Made by a program: the position numbers and the translations under genes. Positions 46,903 through 57,628 of a stretch of DNA of 64,000 nt are shown here, piece after piece. Numbering within the stretch: position 1 is the stretch's first letter; each line of letters starts with the position of its first letter. Below the pieces are notes generated by a model that saw only the letters and a list, made by a program, of their open reading frames with translations, made no database searches and was not told the origin of the DNA. This DNA is from Limosilactobacillus caecicola. Its GTDB lineage: Bacteria > Bacillota > Bacilli > Lactobacillales > Lactobacillaceae. Where the stretch lies: contig NZ_CALPCI010000002.1 in the NCBI RefSeq assembly GCF_943192935.1, forward strand, positions 372,001 to 436,000. The letters are read 5' to 3'.

Positions 46903-47487
46903 TTATTTAATCGCCGTGTAGGTCTGCTGACCATCTTTAGCAGTGTAGACTGCTGAATTACTATCATCAGGATTCATAAGGCTAACTGAATAACCATCAC
47001 CTAAGACCTTTTTCAGTTGCTTGGAAGTCGAAACAATCGACTTGGAAAGATTAGACCAACCTACCTGGTCAGCTTGGTCTGGATTTTGAATAATGTAAGT
47101 AATTGCTTTACTTTCATCACCGTCATTGGGTTGAATTTTATAAGTCTTAGAGTCACTATCATAGGATACTGAACCCAATTTTGTATATGACTTTTGCATT
47201 TGTCGCAAGATTGCCATTTCTTTGGCGTTTTGCGATTGGGTAGTTTGGGTTTGCAAACCACTATTCGAAAACGATGAAAGACTACTACTATTTGTGGTTT
47301 GGGAGCTAGAATTGCTCGACTGGTGGTGCCAAACTGGAAGGTTAATGACACCATAAACAGTCGCCGCCAAACTTACCACCACAATAAAGGTCGCCCACTT
47401 CCATTGGCGATACTGCTGCCAAGAATTAACCAGGTAAAACAGTCCCAAAATCAGCATTAAGCCACCAAAAACTACTAGTAAAATCAT
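46903..47487 (-). CDS. Membrane-anchored protein of unknown function
   Basis: 194 residues. Two membrane helices at the N-terminus (about 1-22 and 31-52, ILLVVFGGLMLILGLFYLV and WATFIVVVSLAATVYGV) lead into a Ser/Thr/Gln/Asn-rich linker (55-88). The extracellular domain of about 100 residues contains MQKSYTKLGSVSYDSDSKTYKI and the end AVYTAKDGQQTYTAIK. Similar short extracellular proteins exist in lactobacilli, but I cannot name the family. It ends next to tRNA-Ser and starts 20 bases after apt, so it may be transcribed with recJ-apt. Confidence 0.75.
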   Translation of the reverse strand: MILLVVFGGLMLILGLFYLVNSWQQYRQWKWATFIVVVSLAATVYGVINLPVWHHQSSNSSSQTTNSSSLSSFSNSGLQTQTTQSQNAKEMAILRQMQKSYTKLGSVSYDSDSKTYKIQPNDGDESKAITYIIQNPDQADQVGWSNLSKSIVSTSKQLKKVLGDGYSVSLMNPDDSNSAVYTAKDGQQTYTAIK

Positions 47488-47507
47488 TATCTTAAACCTA
47501 CGATTTC

Positions 47508-48026
47508 TTAATATTCCATCAATGCCTTCACATCGTAATCAGCGATTTTTTCGCGACCCTTCAAATCTTTCAGTTCAATGATAAATGCAGTGCCGACGAC
47601 AACGCCACCCATCCGTTCTACCATATCAATGGTAGCCGAAATGGTACCACCAGTGGCTAATAAATCATCGACCACCAGTACTCGTTGACCTGGCTTGATT
47701 GAATCATCTTCCATTTGCAAAGTTGCTTCCCCATATTCTAAATCATATGAAGAAGAGATCGCCTTGCGAGGTAGCTTACCCTTCTTACGAGCTGGGGCAA
47801 AGCCCACGCCTAGTTCATAAGCCACTGGACAACCGACAATGAAGCCCCGTGCTTCTGGACCAACAACCATATCAACATGCTTATTTTTCGCGTAATCAAC
47901 AATCTCGTCAGTTGCCTGCTTGAACGCCTGCCCATCAGCCATCAAGGGTAAGATATCACGAAAGATAATCCCCTTTTCTGGATAATCTGGAATACTAACA
48001 ACATACTTGTGGAGGTCTAAAGCCAT
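47508..48026 (-). CDS. apt: Adenine phosphoribosyltransferase
   Basis: 172 residues. Salvages adenine to AMP with PRPP. PRPP motif [22 protein letters not shown]-terminal [22 protein letters not shown] and [21 protein letters not shown]. Thirteen bases after recJ, the usual recJ-apt pair of Firmicutes. Confidence 0.97.
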   Translation of the reverse strand: MALDLHKYVVSIPDYPEKGIIFRDILPLMADGQAFKQATDEIVDYAKNKHVDMVVGPEARGFIVGCPVAYELGVGFAPARKKGKLPRKAISSSYDLEYGEATLQMEDDSIKPGQRVLVVDDLLATGGTISATIDMVERMGGVVVGTAFIIELKDLKGREKIADYDVKALMEY

Positions 48027-48039
48027 AAAAAATTCTCCT

Positions 48040-50352
48040 TTAATTTGAAGCGAGGTGTTTTCGAACCCACGCGTTCAAAGTATTTGTATCACTCTTTAAT
48101 AAAACTTGTTCGACTTGTAAGCGCGCTGCATAATTTTGATATACCCGGGTCGCTTCTAATTGACCATTTTGAATCTGCGCTGCTAATTTTAACAAGCCAT
48201 TATTCATTGTAACAAATCTCAGTTCTAAAAACACTTTTATCATCAAAACAAGTTGGTTCCTTGTCACTTTTAAATAATCGCTCAGGGCGCTACCTTGTTG
48301 TGACAAATTGATTGCCTTACTCTGTCGAATGGTTCGGTATAAGTTAACAAATTGTTGACGAGTGGGCAGCGGATCTTGATGTAACTGTTGGTGATCAAAT
48401 AACCATAATTTAACGGTTTGAACCCCCGTCAGTTGTTCTAAAACACGCACTAAATCTGTAATCCTTGCCGGGGTATCAACAATAATTAATTCGTGACCAT
48501 CCTGTCCAACATTTTCCGCATGGGTTCCATCTACAACAATCCCCTTCACATGGCCCTCAATATTTCGCCGTAGCCGGTCGTTAAATACTACATAGACCGC
48601 TTGATCGGCAAACATTTTGGCCTGAAGTTGATGAGTTCGGGCATCCATAACGACTGGTCCTTGGGCCGTTTGGTCCTTCAGCATCATCTGGATTTTTTTA
48701 TTACCGCGCCAAGAATTTACCGATAGTTGCCCAATAAAAGATATCTGGGAACCCGGAGAAAATTGATCAGCTAATTGGCCTTGATTAAACACCAGAATGT
48801 CCACAGGTTGAGCATCACCAATGGTAAACTTCAAATGCTGATTTGTCTTCCCCATTTGTTGAACCTTTTGAATCACTGGCTGATCTATTTCAAAAAGCGG
48901 TTCCTCATTATCGGGGCCAAACGGTGCTAGCCGCTGAACTTGAGAATATAAGTCAAGCGAAAGATCACTAGTTGTCAATTGAGCAGTCACCTCAATTTGC
49001 GGTTGCCTGTGTAAATCTAATTGCTGATCATCCGCTGCCTGTTCGAGAACTTTCGCAATCGCCGGCACCTGAGTAATCAAAAATGACATTCCGCAGGCCA
49101 TTACGTGACCACCAAAGGCTTTCATTAAATCACGATGGCCATCCAAGGCGGCAAAGAGGTCATAGCCGTCAATACTTCGCCCGGATCCTTTCGCTACTAA
49201 CTCCCCCTGATTAACGCTGGCAACAATTGTTGGTTTGCCAGTTTGTTCAACCACTTTACTGGCCACAATCCCTAACACCCCTTGATGCCAACCGTGGCCT
49301 ACGATTAAGAGTGTCTTTCGTTGCAAATTATCAGGAGTTTGAGCCTTAGCCAACGCTTCTTGCGCAATTTGTGCCACTAACTGTTGACGTTCTTGATTAC
49401 ACTCATCTACCTGTTTAGCTAACCGTTGGGCCTCATCTGCATCAACCGTGGTTAATAATTTTACTCCGTCATTGCCATTCGCAATCCGTCCAAGCGCATT
49501 TAACCGTGGCGCTAGTTGGAAAGCAACATCCTGGCCTGTTAATTCCTCTTCAGCGACGTTGGTCAATTTTAACAAAGCATGTAAACCTGGACGAAGCCCC
49601 TGCTGCAATTGTTGAATGCCTAGTTTTACCAAAGCATGATTTTCTTTAGCCATCGAAACCAGGTCAGCAATTTCACCAATCGCTACCAGGTCGAGTAGTT
49701 CAGTTGGAAATTCTTCAAGTAAACCCCACGCGGCTTTAAAGGCCACCCCAACTCCTGACAGGTCACCGTAGGGATACTCCGCACCCGGAAATTGTGGATG
49801 GACGATTGCAACAGCGTCAGGTAGTTGCTCAGGCAGGCTATGGTGGTCAGTAATCACGACATCCACATCGTGATCCTTAGCAAAGGCCACCTCATCCTTT
49901 CCCGTCACCCCATTATCGACCGTCACAATAAGCTTCGTTCCGGAATCAATGATTCTTTGGTAAGCCTCCTGATTAGGTCCATAGCCATCTTTAAAACGGT
50001 CAGGAACGTAGTAATCAACATTGGCCCCCATGGTTTCCAACGTTTCATACAAGAGGGCAGTCGACGTCATGCCATCTGCATCATAATCCCCATAAATAGT
50101 GATCTTTTCACCAACGTTAATAGCCTGACGAATGCGTTGAACCGCTTTATCCAGATCATGTAATTTTTCTGGAGGTTGAATTTGCTGTAATTGTGGTTTT
50201 AGGAACAATTGGACATCTGCAAGCGATTTGAAACCACGAGCAACCAATAAGTTGGCTAACGCTCGTGGCAGTTGGCACTGTTCCTGAATCGTCTGAACTA
50301 GTTGCTCGTCTTGTTGGGGAACAAGTTGCCAATCATATTTTGCCTTTAACAT
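48040..50352 (-). CDS. recJ: Single-stranded-DNA-specific exonuclease RecJ
   Basis: 770 residues from the ATG at 50352 ([12 protein letters not shown]), GAGGAG upstream. 5'-3' ssDNA exonuclease in recombination and repair. DHH-superfamily motifs: [28 protein letters not shown], and the DHHA1 part with [18 protein letters not shown] and [12 protein letters not shown]. The C-terminal region after about 450 holds the OB domain and the extra low-GC Gram-positive domain. Confidence 0.96.
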   Translation of the reverse strand: MLKAKYDWQLVPQQDEQLVQTIQEQCQLPRALANLLVARGFKSLADVQLFLKPQLQQIQPPEKLHDLDKAVQRIRQAINVGEKITIYGDYDADGMTSTALLYETLETMGANVDYYVPDRFKDGYGPNQEAYQRIIDSGTKLIVTVDNGVTGKDEVAFAKDHDVDVVITDHHSLPEQLPDAVAIVHPQFPGAEYPYGDLSGVGVAFKAAWGLLEEFPTELLDLVAIGEIADLVSMAKENHALVKLGIQQLQQGLRPGLHALLKLTNVAEEELTGQDVAFQLAPRLNALGRIANGNDGVKLLTTVDADEAQRLAKQVDECNQERQQLVAQIAQEALAKAQTPDNLQRKTLLIVGHGWHQGVLGIVASKVVEQTGKPTIVASVNQGELVAKGSGRSIDGYDLFAALDGHRDLMKAFGGHVMACGMSFLITQVPAIAKVLEQAADDQQLDLHRQPQIEVTAQLTTSDLSLDLYSQVQRLAPFGPDNEEPLFEIDQPVIQKVQQMGKTNQHLKFTIGDAQPVDILVFNQGQLADQFSPGSQISFIGQLSVNSWRGNKKIQMMLKDQTAQGPVVMDARTHQLQAKMFADQAVYVVFNDRLRRNIEGHVKGIVVDGTHAENVGQDGHELIIVDTPARITDLVRVLEQLTGVQTVKLWLFDHQQLHQDPLPTRQQFVNLYRTIRQSKAINLSQQGSALSDYLKVTRNQLVLMIKVFLELRFVTMNNGLLKLAAQIQNGQLEATRVYQNYAARLQVEQVLLKSDTNTLNAWVRKHLASN

Positions 50353-50409
50353 TAATTTTCTCCTCAATATCTAGCTGGTCTGCTGCCAAGCTCCAAACGC
50401 AAAACCAAG

Positions 50410-50452
50410 GAAGGTCCAGAATGTTGAAACATCAACAAGCTGGACCTTTGAT
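50410..50452 (-). terminator. GGTCCAG-type hairpin between the SDR gene and recJ
   Basis: AAGGTCCAG and CTGGACCTT arms with an inner TGTTGA/TCAACA. Very similar to the hairpin at 56663-56702. Weak T-run on the minus strand. Confidence 0.7.
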
Positions 50453-50475
50453 GTAAATTTAGCGCAGTTCCCGAA

Positions 50476-51309
50476 TTACAGGGCATCCTTGTTTTGTTGA
50501 AAATCAAAGAAACGCTTAATTGCCCAATCACCAATCCCTGGCATGACTTGATACAACCAGCTAATCGCGGTCGTGTACCCAGGAACGTTTATTTCACGGG
50601 TTTTATAGCCAACATTCTTCCAAACCGTCTTCGCCAAATCTTCCGGTTCAATGACCATCCATGAAGGAATGTGCGACAAGTAGCTACCATCAGGATCAGC
50701 CTGTGCAAAGAAGTGCGTTGCCACAGGTCCTGGATTGACAGTCAACACCTGAACACCATAGTCAGCTACTTCCATTCGTAAAATATTATCAAATTGGATC
50801 ACACCGGCTTTGGTGGCAGAATAGGCTGCACTATTGGGTGTTGGAACTTTTCCCGCCAAAGAGGCCACGTTGATAATTGCGCCATACCCCTGGTCCATCA
50901 TTTGTTTAGCAACACACCGGCTGAGGTACATAGTTGCCAATAAGTTAACATCGACCATCTGTTGCATGGACTGCCGACTCTGTTGAGCAACTGGTACCAT
51001 GTCACCAAGCCCTGCCGCATTAACTAACACATCAATTTCGCCAACTTCATGCTGAACTTTATCTAGTACCTCATCAATTTGGTCTGGATCAGTAACATCA
51101 AGTTGATAGGCAAAGGACGGCCGACCGGAGAGAATCAAACACTTGTGGGCCACTTCCTCCAATTTAGCTTGGTCACGTGAACAAACGACCACAATTGCGC
51201 CGCGGTGGGCAGCTTCTAACGCTAACTGTTCGCCGATGCCACTCGACCCACCAGTAATTAAGACAATTTTGTTTCTTAAAAGGCGTAACGCCTTTAACCG
51301 TTTCATCAT
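50476..51309 (-). CDS. Short-chain dehydrogenase/reductase (YqjQ/DltE-like)
   Basis: 277 residues from the ATG at 51309; GGGGGAG lies 7 bases upstream, inside the end of rnz. Classical SDR: cofactor motif TGGSSGIGEQLA, NAAG (in LVNAAGLGD), catalytic Ser in INVASLAGKV and YSATKAG with Tyr-x3-Lys. NADP preference is suggested by the Ser-Arg after the second strand (VCSRDQAK). Substrate unknown. Coupled to rnz in many lactobacilli. Confidence 0.9.
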   Translation of the reverse strand: MMKRLKALRLLRNKIVLITGGSSGIGEQLALEAAHRGAIVVVCSRDQAKLEEVAHKCLILSGRPSFAYQLDVTDPDQIDEVLDKVQHEVGEIDVLVNAAGLGDMVPVAQQSRQSMQQMVDVNLLATMYLSRCVAKQMMDQGYGAIINVASLAGKVPTPNSAAYSATKAGVIQFDNILRMEVADYGVQVLTVNPGPVATHFFAQADPDGSYLSHIPSWMVIEPEDLAKTVWKNVGYKTREINVPGYTTAISWLYQVMPGIGDWAIKRFFDFQQNKDAL

Positions 51310-51311
51310 GA

Positions 51312-52253
51312 TCATTCTCCCCCTTTATTTTTAAAAGGAATATCATAAATTGAAAAATCCCTAACTACTTTAGTATTCGGAAAAATATCTCGCACTTGAT
51401 ATGCAAGATCATTGGCAGTTTTGCCAACATAGCGCGCCGAAATATGATTCAGTAATAATAGGTGTACGTGCGCTTTTTTTGCGATATTAGCCGCCTGGAC
51501 GCTTGTTGAATGGTAGTAATTATGGGCTAATTTGGCTTCACCTTTACCAAAGGTGCTTTCATGAACGAGAACATCTGCGTCCTGAGCCAACTCAACCGCG
51601 TTTTTGGTTTTACGGGTGTCACCAAGGATCGCCACAATCCGTCCCTTCTGTGGTTGGCCGATAAAATCTTGACCGTTTAACACGGTTCCATCATCAAGCG
51701 TAACTATTTTACCTTGCTTAATTTGACCATAGATTGGTCCAGAAGGAATGCCTAGCGCCCGTAACTTGTCAACTCGTAGTTCCCCAGGGTGATCATGTTC
51801 GACAACCCGATACCCAAAACAAGCAATTTTATGATCCAGGTGCTTGGCATATACCGTAAAGGTTTGATCACTAAAGAGCTCTCCATCATCAGTGATTTCC
51901 ACAAATTTAATTGGGTAACTTAACCTTGATTCGCTAATGCGTAATGAAGTCTGTACGTATTCTTTAATCCCTACGGGGCCATAAATCGTCAGTGGCTCGG
52001 TGCCACCCTGAAAAGAGCGTGAACTGAGTAGTCCTGGCAGGCCAAAGATGTGGTCCCCATGCAAATGAGTGATAAAAATCTTTTCAATTTTGCGCGGGCG
52101 AATTGTAGTGTTTAAAATCTGGTGTTGAGTAGCTTCGCCGACATCAAAGAGCCAAATAGCATTCCGTTCCTCAAGTAACCTTAATGCTAAGCTTGAAACG
52201 TTGCGTGACTTGCTTGGTGAGCCGGCTCCGGTGCCTAAAAACTCAATCTGCAT
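51312..52253 (-). CDS. rnz: Ribonuclease Z
   Basis: 313 residues. Zinc-dependent endonuclease that trims tRNA 3' ends. This organism needs it, because the tRNA-Ser gene here has no encoded CCA. Motifs: [70 protein letters not shown] and LLNHISARY. Confidence 0.97.
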   Translation of the reverse strand: MQIEFLGTGAGSPSKSRNVSSLALRLLEERNAIWLFDVGEATQHQILNTTIRPRKIEKIFITHLHGDHIFGLPGLLSSRSFQGGTEPLTIYGPVGIKEYVQTSLRISESRLSYPIKFVEITDDGELFSDQTFTVYAKHLDHKIACFGYRVVEHDHPGELRVDKLRALGIPSGPIYGQIKQGKIVTLDDGTVLNGQDFIGQPQKGRIVAILGDTRKTKNAVELAQDADVLVHESTFGKGEAKLAHNYYHSTSVQAANIAKKAHVHLLLLNHISARYVGKTANDLAYQVRDIFPNTKVVRDFSIYDIPFKNKGGE

Positions 52254-52275
52254 TCTGTTTCCAACTTTCTAAATT

Positions 52276-53589
52276 TTACTGAATAAATTCAAATACAAAA
52301 TCATCAATTCTGACTTGATCGCCATCCTGAATTCCTTTAGCCCGTAATGCTTCGTCAACTCCCATGTGACGTAGTTGACGAGCAAAACGAAGTTGACTCT
52401 CTTCGTGATCCATATTAGTCATCGCAAACAATTTTTCTAGCTTGGCACCAGAAAGAACCCAAGTGCCATCATCATCACGGGAAATCGTGAATTCTGGTTC
52501 ATCCGCATCTTGTTGCTTGATGCCGTAATGAACGCTTTCTTGCTTGTCGTGGCTTTCACTATCAAAGGCTGGCGTCTTATCTAGAACTGCCGCCGTTTCC
52601 TTCATCAAATCATCAATTCCAGCATGAGTAATGGCGGAAATTGGCATAATTTCTGGTGTGGTTGGCAATGTCTCATCATTCAATAACGCCTTTTTAAAAC
52701 GTGCCAGATTTTCATGTGCATTGGGCATGTCCATTTTGGTTGGCACAATAATTTGGGGGCGCTTTAATAATTCCGGATCATAACTGGCCAATTCATGATT
52801 AATTGATTGGTAACGTTCGAATGCTTGATCTGGATCAGCCGAACTCATATCAATGAGGTGTAGTAAAACTCGGGTGCGTTCAATATGACGCAGAAATTGT
52901 AAGCCCAAGCCAACCCCTTTGGAGGCTCCTTCAATTAATCCAGGCATATCCGCCATGGCGAAATCGCGACCATCTGGCAGCATCACCATTCCTAAGTTAG
53001 GCACGAGCGTCGTAAATTCATAAGCGGCAACTTTAGGCTTAGCTCCCGTCACAACCGATAAAAGAGTTGACTTACCGACAGAAGGATAACCAATTAAACC
53101 AACATCCGCCAGCATTTTCAATTCTAATTCAAGGTAATGATCTTCACCCGGTTCACCATTTTCCGCAATTTCTGGTGCTGGATTTTTAGCAGAGGCAAAC
53201 CGCATGTTACCACGGCCACCACGGCCGCCCTTAGCAATTACCAACTCATCACCATTTTTGACAAGGTCACCGATAATCTCGCCAGTATCTAAATCACGAA
53301 CCGTAGTGCCTTGTGGGACCGGGACAACCGTATCTTGGGCATCTGCCCCGGTCATCTGCTTACTCATTCCGTTGCCACCATTTTTGGCTTTAAAAATTCG
53401 GTGATAACGGAAATCCATAAGGGTCCGCAGTCCTTCATCAACTTTCAAAATAATGCTGCCGCCACGGCCCCCGTCGCCACCGGCAGGACCACCGTTTGGA
53501 ACGTACTTTTCCCGTCGAAAGGCAACCATTCCGTTGCCACCTTTACCGGCATGTGCTTCAATTTTGACTTGATCGACAAATGTTGACAT
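52276..53589 (-). CDS. obg: GTPase Obg/CgtA
   Basis: 437 residues. Essential GTPase in 50S assembly and stress response. Gly-rich Obg domain ([34 protein letters not shown]), G domain ([44 protein letters not shown]), and the C-terminal OCT domain of Gram-positives (about 360-437). Confidence 0.97.
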   Translation of the reverse strand: MSTFVDQVKIEAHAGKGGNGMVAFRREKYVPNGGPAGGDGGRGGSIILKVDEGLRTLMDFRYHRIFKAKNGGNGMSKQMTGADAQDTVVPVPQGTTVRDLDTGEIIGDLVKNGDELVIAKGGRGGRGNMRFASAKNPAPEIAENGEPGEDHYLELELKMLADVGLIGYPSVGKSTLLSVVTGAKPKVAAYEFTTLVPNLGMVMLPDGRDFAMADMPGLIEGASKGVGLGLQFLRHIERTRVLLHLIDMSSADPDQAFERYQSINHELASYDPELLKRPQIIVPTKMDMPNAHENLARFKKALLNDETLPTTPEIMPISAITHAGIDDLMKETAAVLDKTPAFDSESHDKQESVHYGIKQQDADEPEFTISRDDDGTWVLSGAKLEKLFAMTNMDHEESQLRFARQLRHMGVDEALRAKGIQDGDQVRIDDFVFEFIQ

Positions 53590-53652
53590 AGTATTTCTCC
53601 GTTCTATTAGCTAATAAAATAAGTATATTTGAAATTCGCTGGGGCGTCAAAA

Positions 53653-55464
53653 TTAATCATGGCTACTACCCTTGGCAACTTCCGCGTTTTTTTGTAATGA
53701 AACTTTGATTAACTGGGCAGTTGGCCGGTTAATCCCCAAAGCATGAATATCATCAACAGAAGCTGCGGCAATCTTATTAATGGAACCAAACTCCTTTAAG
53801 AGTTTATTGCGGGTTCGTGGCCCAACCCCTTTGATTTCATCTAAACGCGAGCTCAACGAGTGCTTAGTATGGACCTTCCGGTGAAAAGTAATCGCAAAGC
53901 GGTGAACTTCATCTTGAATCCGCTGGACAAGGTAAAATGCCTGACTACGTGGATCAAGATCGACGTGTTCGTCATGATCACCAAAGAGCAAGTCTGCAGT
54001 CCGGTGCTTATCATTTTTCACCATGCCCACAACTGGAATATCTAACCCTAGCTCATTTTCTAAAACATCCTTAACCGCATTCATTTGTATTTCACCACCA
54101 TCCATGAAAATCATGTCTGGCATTGGTTTGTTTTCCTTTAATAGTCGCGAATAACGCCGCCGAATGACTTCTTTCGTGCTTGCTGTTTCATCAGCGTGAT
54201 TAATGACCGTTTTTAATTTGTATTTACGGTACAATTTCTTTGCTGGTTCGCCATCGATGAAGACCACCATCGCTGAAACTGGATCAGCCCCCTGAATATG
54301 AGAGTGATCAAATGCTTCAATTTTGTGACCAGTTGGTAAGCCTAACGCATCAGTAATTTCCTTCATCGCGCCAGTAGTCTTTTGACGATCCATTTCTAAC
54401 AAACGAAATTTTTCATCCAATGACAGTTGCGCATTCTCTTTGGCCATCGCCATGAGATCCGCTTTTTCACCCCGCTGTGGAGTCCGTACCGGAACCCCTA
54501 AAATTTCACTTATTTCCTGATTTGGTAAGCCGGCCGGTAGCAAAATTTCCTTTGGCAACAATTTGTTGCGCCGGTTATAAAATTGCAGAATAAAACTAGT
54601 CATTTCTTCATCTGCGGTATCAACAATCGGGAATAAGCGTTTTTCACGCTTCATTAATCGCGCTTGCCGAATAAAGAAGACTTGAATTGACAACCATCCT
54701 TTATCAATATAGAAATTAAAGAGATCCCGGGGGGTCTCATCTTGAGAAATGATCTTTTGCTTTTCAACGGTAACTTCAATGTAATGAATTTGGTCGCGAA
54801 TCTCTGCCGCCCGCTCATATTCCATTTGGGAAGCCGCTTCTTCCATTTGTTTAGTTAAGCGCTGCTTAACTCGCTTCGTATTACCATTGAGGAATGATTT
54901 AATTCTTTGAATTTGACGATCATACTCTTCCTGAGGAACTTCTTTAAAACACGCCCCAAGACATTGGCCAAGGTGGTAATAGAGACACGGGCGACCTTGA
55001 TAACCATTACACCGACGTAATGGAAAGACCTTCTGAATAAAGTGAACCGTTTCTTCAGCCGCGTAAACATTAGGATACGGACCGAAGTAATAAGCTTGAT
55101 CATTTTTAATTTGACCAGTAATCATAATTCGTGGATCCCGCTCATGCGTAATCTTAATGTATGGGTACCCGGTACCACGCTTAAGTTTGATGTTGTAGTA
55201 TGGTTGATGCTTTTGAATCAACGTAATTTCAAGTAAAAAGGACTCCTTATTAGTCGAAGTAACGATGGTTTCAAAATCAGCAACTTCCGAAACCATTGCC
55301 GCAACCTTTCCCGTATGGCTACTTTTGAAATAGGAGCGGACCCGATTTTTCAAATTTTTGGCCTTACCAACGTAAATAATTTGGCCATTGATATTTTTCA
55401 TAATATAACAACCGGGCCGGTCTGGCAGCAATGCTAATTTATGTTCTAAATATTCGGTTGCCAT
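53653..55464 (-). CDS. uvrC: Excinuclease ABC subunit C
   Basis: 603 residues. Makes both incisions in nucleotide excision repair. N-terminal GIY-YIG nuclease (PDRPGCYIMKNINGQIIYVGKAKNLKNRVRSYF), UVR domain (TKQMEEAASQMEYERAAEIRDQI), the RNase H-like domain with HIQGADPVSAMVVFIDG and DGGEIQMNA, and two helix-hairpin-helix motifs at the end (IKGVGPRTRNKLLKEFGSINKI). The tail has a short extra Ser/Asp end. Confidence 0.97.
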   Translation of the reverse strand: MATEYLEHKLALLPDRPGCYIMKNINGQIIYVGKAKNLKNRVRSYFKSSHTGKVAAMVSEVADFETIVTSTNKESFLLEITLIQKHQPYYNIKLKRGTGYPYIKITHERDPRIMITGQIKNDQAYYFGPYPNVYAAEETVHFIQKVFPLRRCNGYQGRPCLYYHLGQCLGACFKEVPQEEYDRQIQRIKSFLNGNTKRVKQRLTKQMEEAASQMEYERAAEIRDQIHYIEVTVEKQKIISQDETPRDLFNFYIDKGWLSIQVFFIRQARLMKREKRLFPIVDTADEEMTSFILQFYNRRNKLLPKEILLPAGLPNQEISEILGVPVRTPQRGEKADLMAMAKENAQLSLDEKFRLLEMDRQKTTGAMKEITDALGLPTGHKIEAFDHSHIQGADPVSAMVVFIDGEPAKKLYRKYKLKTVINHADETASTKEVIRRRYSRLLKENKPMPDMIFMDGGEIQMNAVKDVLENELGLDIPVVGMVKNDKHRTADLLFGDHDEHVDLDPRSQAFYLVQRIQDEVHRFAITFHRKVHTKHSLSSRLDEIKGVGPRTRNKLLKEFGSINKIAAASVDDIHALGINRPTAQLIKVSLQKNAEVAKGSSHD

Positions 55465-55548
55465 GAGCTACCTCCTTTCCCTTAAGATACTTAATTAATA
55501 TTTTATACCAATCGAACATATGAACGCAAAAACATCTCCAATTTTTTA

Positions 55549-55578
55549 TAAAAAAGAGGCCGCTAATTAACGACCTCT
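55549..55578 (-). terminator. Terminator of glnQ-like gene
   Basis: AGAGGTCG pairs with CGGCCTCT (one G-U pair), followed by T6 on the minus strand, about 25 bases after the stop codon. Confidence 0.88.
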
Positions 55579-55599
55579 GATATAAAAATTATAGTTTTA

Positions 55600-56346
55600 C
55601 TATGCTTCAAGAATTTTTTGAAGAAATTCCTTGGCCCGATCCGTCTTCGGATGAGCAAAAAACTCATCAGGCGTGGCCTTTTCTTGAATCCCCGCGTCGG
55701 CCATAAACCAAATTTGATCAGCAACATTTTTGGCAAAGCCCATTTCGTGAGTAACCACCACCATCGTCATGCCATCGTTGGCAAGTTCTTGCATAACCTT
55801 GAGTACTTCTCCAACCATTTCTGGATCCAGGGCACTCGTTGGTTCATCAAAAAGCATCACATCCGGTTTCATTGCTAATGCCCGTGCAATGGCCACCCGT
55901 TGTTGCTGACCGCCGGACAAGCTCGCTGGGTAAGCATCCGCCTTCGCCCCCATGCCGACTTCAGTCAGCAATTGCTTCGCAACGGCGGTGGCATCATCAT
56001 CTGCCATGTTTTTAACCTTTTTTGGTGCTAATTTAACATTTTCCAGCACCGTCTTGTTTGGAAACAGATTGAAGCTTTGGAAGACCATTCCCATTTTTTC
56101 ACGGATTGCTTGGACCCCTTTTTCATTCAGTGACGTCAAATCAGTCCCTTCAACAAAGACTTTCCCACTAGTTGGTTTTTCCAGCTGATTAAGGCAACGT
56201 AAGAAGGTTGATTTCCCAGCCCCAGATGGGCCAATAATGCAAATCACCTGGCCCTTTTTTACTTGACCATTAATATCTTTCAAAATGGTGTTCTTACCAA
56301 ATTTCTTCGTTAAGTTTTGAATATCAATCATTACTTCTTCTGTCAT
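55600..56346 (-). CDS. Polar amino-acid ABC transporter ATPase (GlnQ-like)
   Basis: 248 residues with a complete ATPase: Walker [10 protein letters not shown], signature LSGGQQQR, Walker [13 protein letters not shown] and the His loop [10 protein letters not shown]. The sequence is of the GlnQ/HisP type that energises uptake of polar amino acids such as glutamine. No permease or binding protein lies beside it, so it pairs with membrane parts encoded elsewhere. Own terminator, hence monocistronic. Confidence 0.93.
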   Translation of the reverse strand: MTEEVMIDIQNLTKKFGKNTILKDINGQVKKGQVICIIGPSGAGKSTFLRCLNQLEKPTSGKVFVEGTDLTSLNEKGVQAIREKMGMVFQSFNLFPNKTVLENVKLAPKKVKNMADDDATAVAKQLLTEVGMGAKADAYPASLSGGQQQRVAIARALAMKPDVMLFDEPTSALDPEMVGEVLKVMQELANDGMTMVVVTHEMGFAKNVADQIWFMADAGIQEKATPDEFFAHPKTDRAKEFLQKILEA

Positions 56347-56510
56347 AATCTTTCCCCCGTCAGTCTTATTTATGGTGATATTATACTGAATCCTAAACTA
56401 ATATGCAATGTTTTTGAATAATTTTTCGCTATCAACAGGCGATATTCAGTTATTATGCAAAAGTTAGTTATGGTATACTTAAAGCAATGAAACTACAAAG
56501 GAGTGATCAC

Positions 56511-56642
56511 ATGGGATTAGTAACACGACGGAGTGACCAACTGGACAAGCTCTTTGATAACTTTGCAGTTGATCCCAAAAAGGCTCACAAAAAAGATAAG
56601 AAACATCCTGACAAAGATAGCAAACAAAAAGACAAGGATTAG
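56511..56642 (+). CDS. 43-residue Lys/Asp-rich protein
   Basis: ATG at 56511 with AAAGGAG 7 bases upstream and a TGG-TATACT extended -10 about 35 bases before. Sequence MGLVTRRSDQLDKLFDNFAVDP, then a run of Lys/Asp/His (KKAHKKDKKHPDKDSK). The DQLDKLFDNFAVDP core resembles very small conserved proteins of lactic acid bacteria (perhaps the SPJ_0845 group, from memory and unchecked). A hairpin terminator follows, so it forms a transcription unit of its own. Function unknown. Confidence 0.75.
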   Translation: MGLVTRRSDQLDKLFDNFAVDPKKAHKKDKKHPDKDSKQKDKD

Positions 56643-56662
56643 GATTGACCATAATGATCAAC

Positions 56663-56702
56663 AAGGTCCAGCACAATGGCGAAACCATTGCGCTGGACCT
56701 TT
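56663..56702 (+). terminator. GGTCCAGC-type terminator of the 43-residue gene
   Basis: AAGGTCCAGC-CAATGG pairs with CCATTG-GCTGGACCTT, 16-18 pairs, followed by T-rich sequence. Closely related to the hairpin at 50410-50452. Confidence 0.85.
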
Positions 56703-56719
56703 GCTCATTATTGATAATG

Positions 56720-57019
56720 TTAATTTTCAATTGTAAAACCGTGTGGGTAACGTTTATTCAAGGTTTCGATATTGGTCTTGGCCACCTCGTCAAATGGGAT
56801 ATCAGCCCATTCGGCAACTTGTGATAAATACCAGAGAACATCACCCATTTCGTGAATTAGTTCATCACGATCTAAGGGGTGCCCCTTAAAAGTGTAATTT
56901 TTTACTAAATCGACGACCTGTCCGGTTTCGCCCGCAAGGCCTAAGGCACAATTGGTTAAAACCTGTTCATTCCCATAAAGTGTCCGCTTTGCGGCAGATT
57001 GATATTCATTAAAATCCAT
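56720..57019 (-). CDS. MazG-like nucleotide pyrophosphohydrolase
   Basis: 99 residues, all-alpha NTP pyrophosphohydrolase fold. Metal-binding pattern: GLAGETGQVVDLVKNYTF followed by DRDELIHEMGDVLWYLSQVA, i.e. Glu/Glu-Asp pairs on two helices. Probably removes modified or excess nucleotides. It abuts engB (one-base overlap) in the same direction. Confidence 0.9.
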   Translation of the reverse strand: MDFNEYQSAAKRTLYGNEQVLTNCALGLAGETGQVVDLVKNYTFKGHPLDRDELIHEMGDVLWYLSQVAEWADIPFDEVAKTNIETLNKRYPHGFTIEN

Positions 57020-57609
57020 TACTTTACCCCTGTTTGCTTTTCAATCCAGTGCCAAACTTCATCTTTACCACGTTTATTAGTCGCTGAAAATAATATCAAT
57101 GGTTGGTGGTCCTGAAAATCCATTGATGTTTTGACTTCCTTAACCACTTTCGTGTATTGACTTGGCTTGACTTTATCAATTTTAGTCGCCACTACCAAAA
57201 TTGGTAAATTATAATAGCTGAGCCATTGATACATTTGAACATCGTCAGCAGTTGGCGCATGTCGTCCATCAACCAGGAGAATCACTCCCCGCAATTGTCG
57301 ACGTTGGGTGAGGTAATTTTCAATCATTTGACCAAAATTTTCGCGTTGCTTTTTGGAGACTTTGGCATATCCATACCCTGGTACGTCAACAAAATAAAGT
57401 TGATCCTCAACATCGTAAAAATTTAACGTCTGGGTTTTCCCAGGCTGGCTTGAAGTATGGGCAAAATTTTTTCGATTAATCAGCGTATTGGTTAACGACG
57501 ATTTACCAACATTTGAACGGCCAACTAATGCAATTTCTGGATAATCCGTCTTCGGATATTGATCAGGACGGACGGCACTAATTGTCAAATCAACATGATT
57601 AACATCCAT
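57019..57609 (-). CDS. engB: Ribosome biogenesis GTPase EngB/YsxC
   Basis: 196 residues. Essential GTPase for late 50S assembly. GRSNVGKSSLTNTLINRK (G1), KTQTLNFYDVEDQLYFVDVPGYGYAKVSK (G3), TKIDKVKPSQ (G4) and FSATNKRGKDEVW (G5). Twenty bases after clpX, the usual order. Confidence 0.97.
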   Translation of the reverse strand: MDVNHVDLTISAVRPDQYPKTDYPEIALVGRSNVGKSSLTNTLINRKNFAHTSSQPGKTQTLNFYDVEDQLYFVDVPGYGYAKVSKKQRENFGQMIENYLTQRRQLRGVILLVDGRHAPTADDVQMYQWLSYYNLPILVVATKIDKVKPSQYTKVVKEVKTSMDFQDHQPLILFSATNKRGKDEVWHWIEKQTGVK

Positions 57610-57628
57610 TTTTAAACCTCATCTTTTC

